Origin: Cynocephalus volans
Lineage: Eukaryota; Chordata; Mammalia; Dermoptera; Cynocephalidae
Length of the DNA stretch: 64,000 nucleotides
NCBI RefSeq assembly: GCF_027409185.1
Contig: NC_084464.1
Span: 46,909,095-46,973,094, forward strand
Reading direction: 5' to 3'
Each line of letters begins with the position of its first letter. The first letter of the stretch is position 1. A model generated the notes under the pieces. The model had not been told where the DNA came from. It made no database searches and saw only the letters and a list, made by a program, of their open reading frames with translations. Shown in pieces: positions 59,772-64,000 of this stretch. A program made the position numbers and the translations under genes.

Positions 59772-59957
59772 CTTATCACAAAATTCGACAGCTTTGGTGT
59801 ATTCTCTAAGCTTCAGGTAGCACATGGCCAGGTTCAGAAAGGCAGCGAGGAGAAATGATTCAGAAGCTTTCGATTCCTTTTCTGATAAACCATATTCCAT
59901 CTCTAACCAGGATACTATCTTCCCATACTGAATCACCGCCTGCATATATTTGCCTCC
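59772..59957 (-). CDS. FKBP5: FKBP5 coding exon (TPR domain, about residues 281-342)
   Basis: The exon has 186 nt and 62 codons in phase 0, acceptor tcctcctag and donor AAG|gtaaga. It encodes [20 protein letters not shown] through [20 protein letters not shown] and CDK, the end of TPR1 and the first helices of TPR2. One visible departure from the human protein is Phe where human has the first Cys of the CCDK motif. The preceding exon, encoding the end of the second FK domain, was not found between here and 64000, so that intron exceeds 4 kb. Confidence 0.96.
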
Positions 59958-60489
59958 CTAGGAGGAAAAAGTTAGTAATTAATTACCTGTACTCAGCTCT
60001 GATGGGGTACAAAAGAAGCGTAAGCACAGCCCTCCCTCAGAAAACCGAATCCCCTAAACACAGCCCCTCATGCAAGCCCTGGTATGGATTGTTTCTGTCT
60101 TCAGGGGGCAGCTCTACAGGCACCTTTTCCCATCCTTTGGAAGCCCCAGTGGCCTATGAGTTGGCTCAGGACGATGCACTAGCACTATATAATGCTGTTC
60201 TCCAGCAGTTTCATCTTGTCCTTTCAGCAGATGGGCACCAAGTCTTCTGGGTTACATTCTTTGGTGCTAATATTCATCAGCCTTTCAAAAGGATGGTGAA
60301 CAGTTTTAGACTGCACCAGTAGTTAACACGAAGGGCAAGTGACTTCTGTCTTTTCTCTTGACTTTCAGCACTGCACAGTAAATGCTACATTATGGCAAGC
60401 GCCAGTCCCAAACACAGCAAATCTGTTATCTAGGCCAATTGCTGCTGCAACTACACAAAGGTGTCATTTGTAGTTCAAAAGCAGCTATA

Positions 60490-60600
60490 GACAATATACA
60501 AATAAAAGGCTGTAGCTGTGTCTTAGTAAAACTTTATTTACAAAAATAGGCAGTGAGCCAGATTTGGCTCACAGGCTGTTTGCTGACTCCTGATATGTAA
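60490..60600. mobile_element. hAT-type MER element fragment
   Basis: AAACTTTATTTACAAAAATA, GAGCCAGATTTGGCTCACAG and TTTGCTGACTCCTG match one end of the same family as 38200-39800. Confidence 0.6.
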
Positions 60601-60663
60601 GCAAGGGGAGTATATGTAGTTGAATAGCAGCACCCAACATAAATAACTATAAAGCAACATTGT

Positions 60664-60810
60664 TTTTTTTTTTTTTTTTTGTCGTTTTTTCGTGACCGGC
60701 ACTCAGCCAGTGAGTGCACCGGTCAGTCCTATATAGGATCCGAACCCGCGGCGGGAGCGTCGCCACGCTCCCAGCGCAGCACTCTACCAAGTGCGCCACG
60801 GGCTCGGCCC
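60664..60810 (-). mobile_element. SINE with GC-rich anticodon arm, copy 2
   Basis: Minus-strand copy of the 12417-12567 type, with the duplication AAAGCAACATTGTTT at 60651-60665 and 60811-60825. Both Pol III boxes are intact. Confidence 0.9.
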
Positions 60811-60820
60811 AAAGCAACAT

Positions 60821-61217
60821 TGTTTTAGTCTGTTTTGCGTTGCTATAACAGAACACCTGACACTGGATAATTTATAAGGAACAGAGATTTATTTCTTACA
60901 GTTCTAGAGGCTGGAAATTCTAAGTTCGAAGGGCACACATCTGTCAAGAGCCTTCTTGCTGCACTATCCCATGATGGAAGACAGAAGAGCAAGAAAGCAC
61001 ACACAAGACAGAGACAGCAAGAGTGGGCCCAACTTGCTTTTATAACAAACCTACTCTTGCAATAACCTACTCCCCTCAATAATGACATTAAGGCATTCAT
61101 GAGGGAAGAGCCCTCATGACCTAATCACCTCTTAAAGGTCCCCCTGCTCAACACTGCCACATTAGGGATTAAGTTTCCAACAACATGAACTTTGGGGGAC
61201 ACATTGAAACCATAGCA
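60821..61217 (-). mobile_element. MaLR LTR (MST/MLT1-like)
   Basis: Read on the minus strand it starts TGCTATGGTTTCAATGTGTC and ends GACTAAAACA. The flanking 5-mers AACAT and AACCA are roughly alike. A SINE abuts its left end. Confidence 0.65.
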
Positions 61218-61309
61218 AACCAAAATCACATAAGTGTCAGCCAACTAACTACATGAGAAAAATCTTTTTCCAACTCATATATATATACATATATAATTTT
61301 TTTTTTTTT

Positions 61310-61474
61310 TAAAAAAAAAAAGATGACTGGTAAGGTGATCCTAACCCTTGACTTGGTGTTGTCAGCACCACACTCTCCAAGTGAGCCAACCGGCCATCCC
61401 TATATATGGATCTGAACCCGCGGCCTTGGTGTTATCAGCACCACACTCTCCCAAGTAAGCCATGGACTGGCCCT
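61310..61474 (-). mobile_element. Dimeric tRNA-Ile SINE (FKBP5 intron)
   Basis: Dimer with the CCTATATATGGATC linker. Flanks resemble each other (TTTCCAACTCATAT and TTTCCTACTCATAT). Confidence 0.85.
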
Positions 61475-61549
61475 TTCCTACTCATATTTTTGCTCTTGCC
61501 TTATTAGTAGAATTCTAACAAATGTAAATGATCACATGAATTAATTACA

Positions 61550-61629
61550 TGAGAGTACTTCAAAAAGTTCATGGAAGGATCTATTTATATTATCTTTTAT
61601 CTTTCCATGACCTTTTTGAAGTACCCTCA
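61550..61629. mobile_element. Palindromic MITE, copy 3 (FKBP5 intron)
   Basis: An 80-bp near-palindrome (TGAGAGTACTTCAAAAAGTT ... CTTTTTGAAGTACCCTCA). The flanking dinucleotides are CA and TG, so the TA duplication has probably mutated. Confidence 0.72.
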
Positions 61630-62420
61630 TGTGTGCATGTGTGCGTGTGCGTGTGCGTACAGATATATACATACAAGAAACTTTGGGGCTGAGACAATGT
61701 GTTTAGTGTCATTTTAAGATGAATGAAAAAGTGATAACTGGTAAATACACAAATAAGATCGTAGTATAGGTGAGGGCTCTCCTTAGCAAGAGATTATTAT
61801 AATCTCAAAAACACAGATAGCACAGCCTATTGGATGGTAGAAAAGCATCAAGACCTATTAGGACATTAATTCAATGTCTGACAATGAACAATGTTAAGAC
61901 CATGTCACTAGTACTTGCCATGGTCAAAGGACTGACTACATCTCACCGCAGTTGTCTCTCTCCACATATACTCCAACCCTCACCCAACAACTTTGAGTAA
62001 GAAGAGAAAAATAACAGAGCAAGTATAAGAGAATGTTTTTGTTATAAAGGACTTCAAGTGGATGGCATAAGAAGTGAGCTCTGCCTGTAGAAAGGAAGCC
62101 CTGATGTCGATTTTCTGGGGATGAGGAGGGGGTAGACCTGTTCTAGCTGGAGGGACTGGGTCTGAATGAGGGCTATGCTACATCTCCTGAACATCCTTCC
62201 TTACAAGCCACTTGCTTAGGGAAGGGAAGACTCAGAGATCAAAAGTTTTGCTGTAGGAAGGCAGTACAAAAGGATTCTGAGACGTTATGAAGGAGAAAGG
62301 CATTACAATCAAAGACTGTTACCCTTTCTGTTTCAGAAATCTGAGATACAGGTTATTTATAGGAATATGAAACCAGGCCCTTTTATTATAAATGCTCAAA
62401 TTTTTGAGGAAATTATACTC

Positions 62421-62803
62421 GCTATGGACTGCAGTGTGTCCCGCACTCCAAATTCATATGTTGAAACCCTAACCCCCCCTATGTGATAATATTTGGAGAT
62501 GGGGCCTATGGTAGGGAATTAGATTTAGATGAGGTCATGAGTGTGGGGCCCTCATGATATGATTAGAGTCCTTACAGAAGAGACGTAAGAAAGCTTGATT
62601 CTCTCTCTACCCACATGCACCTGAGGAAAGGCCATGTGAAGGGAGCTATAAGCAACCCAAGGAGACTGCCCTCACCAGACACTGACCCTGTTAGCACCTT
62701 GATCTTGGACTTCTAGCCTCCAGAACTGTGAGAAATAAATTCCTGTTGTTTAAGCCAACCAGTCTATAGTATTTTCTTATGGCAGACCAAGCTGACTAAG
62801 ACA
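62421..62803 (+). mobile_element. MLT1-type MaLR LTR
   Basis: It begins GCTATGGACTGCAGTGTGTC, includes CAGAACTGTGAGAAATAAAT near the 3' end, and finishes CTGACTAAGACA. Confidence 0.7.
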
Positions 62804-63511
62804 ATACTCACATTTTGTCATAGCTTTAGGCCTACAACTCCTTTTTTGGGAACTACAAAAAAATAAGAATAAAGTCTTCACTCAGTTTCAAGAGTTGACT
62901 TTTTCTTTCTGTCACTGTGTTTTCTCTCACTAGATTGTAAGCTCTTAGAAGACAGGCAGTATGTCCTATCCTTTTGGAATATCCAGGGTTTAGACCAAAG
63001 AAGCCCTTAATAAAGGTTTGCTGACTAAACATTAAAGTCAAAGGAATATAACTATGGAACCAAAATTTTTTCTATCATTGGCAAAAACAGAAGTGTGGGT
63101 CGAAACAAAAGGTGTCTTTTCATTTAGATTAGTAAAGGATAGACATTTCCCCTGACATGCCTAATTTGTAAAATAATTCTTTCTCTCCTTCCTTCACCTT
63201 TAATGTATCTATTAACTTTTCCGACTATCGCCTAATATACTGCTACAGGGAAAGAAAAGAAGAGCCAGGGAGGACAAAGACCTAGATTTTAACACATCAC
63301 TTCAGTAGGCTGTGAATAATCAGAATGGTAGAAGGCTATGGTTTCTAAATAAACAAACAGACTTCTTGATAGTTCCTTTGCATTTACAGAACATTTAAAT
63401 TTTTTGAAAGCTCTTCCATACATATATCATATTTAACTTTATTTAGACTTCAACTTCCAATGAGCCAAGGTCTTTGTTTTGCAGTATTACTGCTTCTGAA
63501 GAACTGAAACA
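62804..63511. other. FKBP5 intron, nothing recognised
   Basis: Unique-looking AT-rich intron sequence with no splice-bounded FKBP5 exon seen. Confidence 0.45.
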
Positions 63512-63725
63512 AGTTTTCAACTGGGGGTGATTTTTGCCTCCCAGGGGACATTTGGTAATGTTTTGAGACACTTTTTAGTTGTCACAGCTAGGAGGTGGTG
63601 CTACTGGCATCTAGTGGGCAGAGGCCAGGGATGCCGCTAAACATCCTACAATGCTCAGGACAGCCCCCATAACAAAGAATTATCTGGCAGCAAATATCAG
63701 TAGTGTTGAGGTTGAAAAATCCTGC
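63512..63725. mobile_element. hAT-type MER element
   Basis: CTCCCAGGGGACATTTGGTA, TAGTTGTCACAGCTAGGAGG and AAACATCCTACAATGCTCAG are family hallmarks. A diverged relative lies at 18055-18240. Confidence 0.6.
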
Positions 63726-64000
63726 ACTAAAAGAATGAAAGAAGGAGGAAAAAAGACAGGGTGGATTCTTCTTCAGAATTTTTTTTTTTAACCCAAAGTC
63801 CTAAGTCACAGATGACTTGTTTCTAGATCACATTATTGGTATCTTGGTTCAGCAAGAGCAGTCAAAACACAGCAAAGCCTGGTTTGTCTGAAAAGGGTTC
63901 AGTGGTTGAATGATTATCCTTAACTAGCTTGCTTTAGGAATGCTTTCTTCCCAAGATGAGCACAAGGGGGTGCAAGAACCCCACGTCACTAGAGTGTTCT

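Noticed and set aside
59855-60322. A 155-codon plus-strand open frame overlapping an FKBP5 exon
   Set aside because: It runs antisense through a confirmed FKBP5 exon and its splice site, and shows no recognisable protein.
1-64000. CRISPR array, operon, phage or other prokaryotic system
   Set aside because: Spliced genes, tRNA SINEs, L1 and ERV LTRs show a mammalian nuclear genome; no spaced direct repeats of CRISPR type exist.

Overview
This is a mammalian nuclear genomic window, almost certainly from a colugo (Dermoptera, e.g. Galeopterus or Cynocephalus). Genes are split into exons with GT-AG introns, and most of the window is interspersed repeats. The dominant short repeat is a SINE whose body is a recognisable tRNA-Ile (AAT anticodon), present as monomers and dimers. 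That matches what is known of the CYN SINEs of colugos. A primate-like MST (ERVL-MaLR) LTR fits a close relative of primates. The species call is inference.

Two real protein-coding loci are present, both on the minus strand, in the order and orientation known from human 6p21.31. The left edge (1-2696) holds the first six coding exons of TULP1, a photoreceptor protein, with its promoter and CpG-rich 5' region. The right side (about 54.3-60.0 kb) holds the last three coding exons and 3'UTR of FKBP5 (FKBP51), covering most of its TPR domain. No further FKBP5 exon was recognised between 60.0 and 64.0 kb. The genes are not functionally linked; they are simply neighbours.

The roughly 51 kb between them has no intact gene that I can support. 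It holds two dead retrocopies (TFDP2 at 26.5-27.4 kb and RPS2 at 31.4-32.3 kb), a full-length but inactivated L1 (5278-11556) carrying a nested MST LTR that itself carries a SINE, several older L1/L2/MIR fragments, ERV solo LTRs, MaLR LTRs, hAT and Tigger-type DNA transposon remnants, three 80-bp palindromic MITEs (the second and third lie in FKBP5 introns) and several microsatellites.

The most unusual object is a 563-bp retrotransposed element at 51901-52463. It looks like an L1 reduced to a 5'UTR-like part, about 75 bp of ORF2 and a 3'UTR, bounded by an 11-bp target-site duplication. Other notable points are tandem ~80-bp monomers in the 5'UTR of the full-length L1, an unusual SINE with a rebuilt GC-rich anticodon arm, an LTR family with internal 29-bp tandem units, and an ambiguous GC-versus-GT splice donor in TULP1 coding exon 3.
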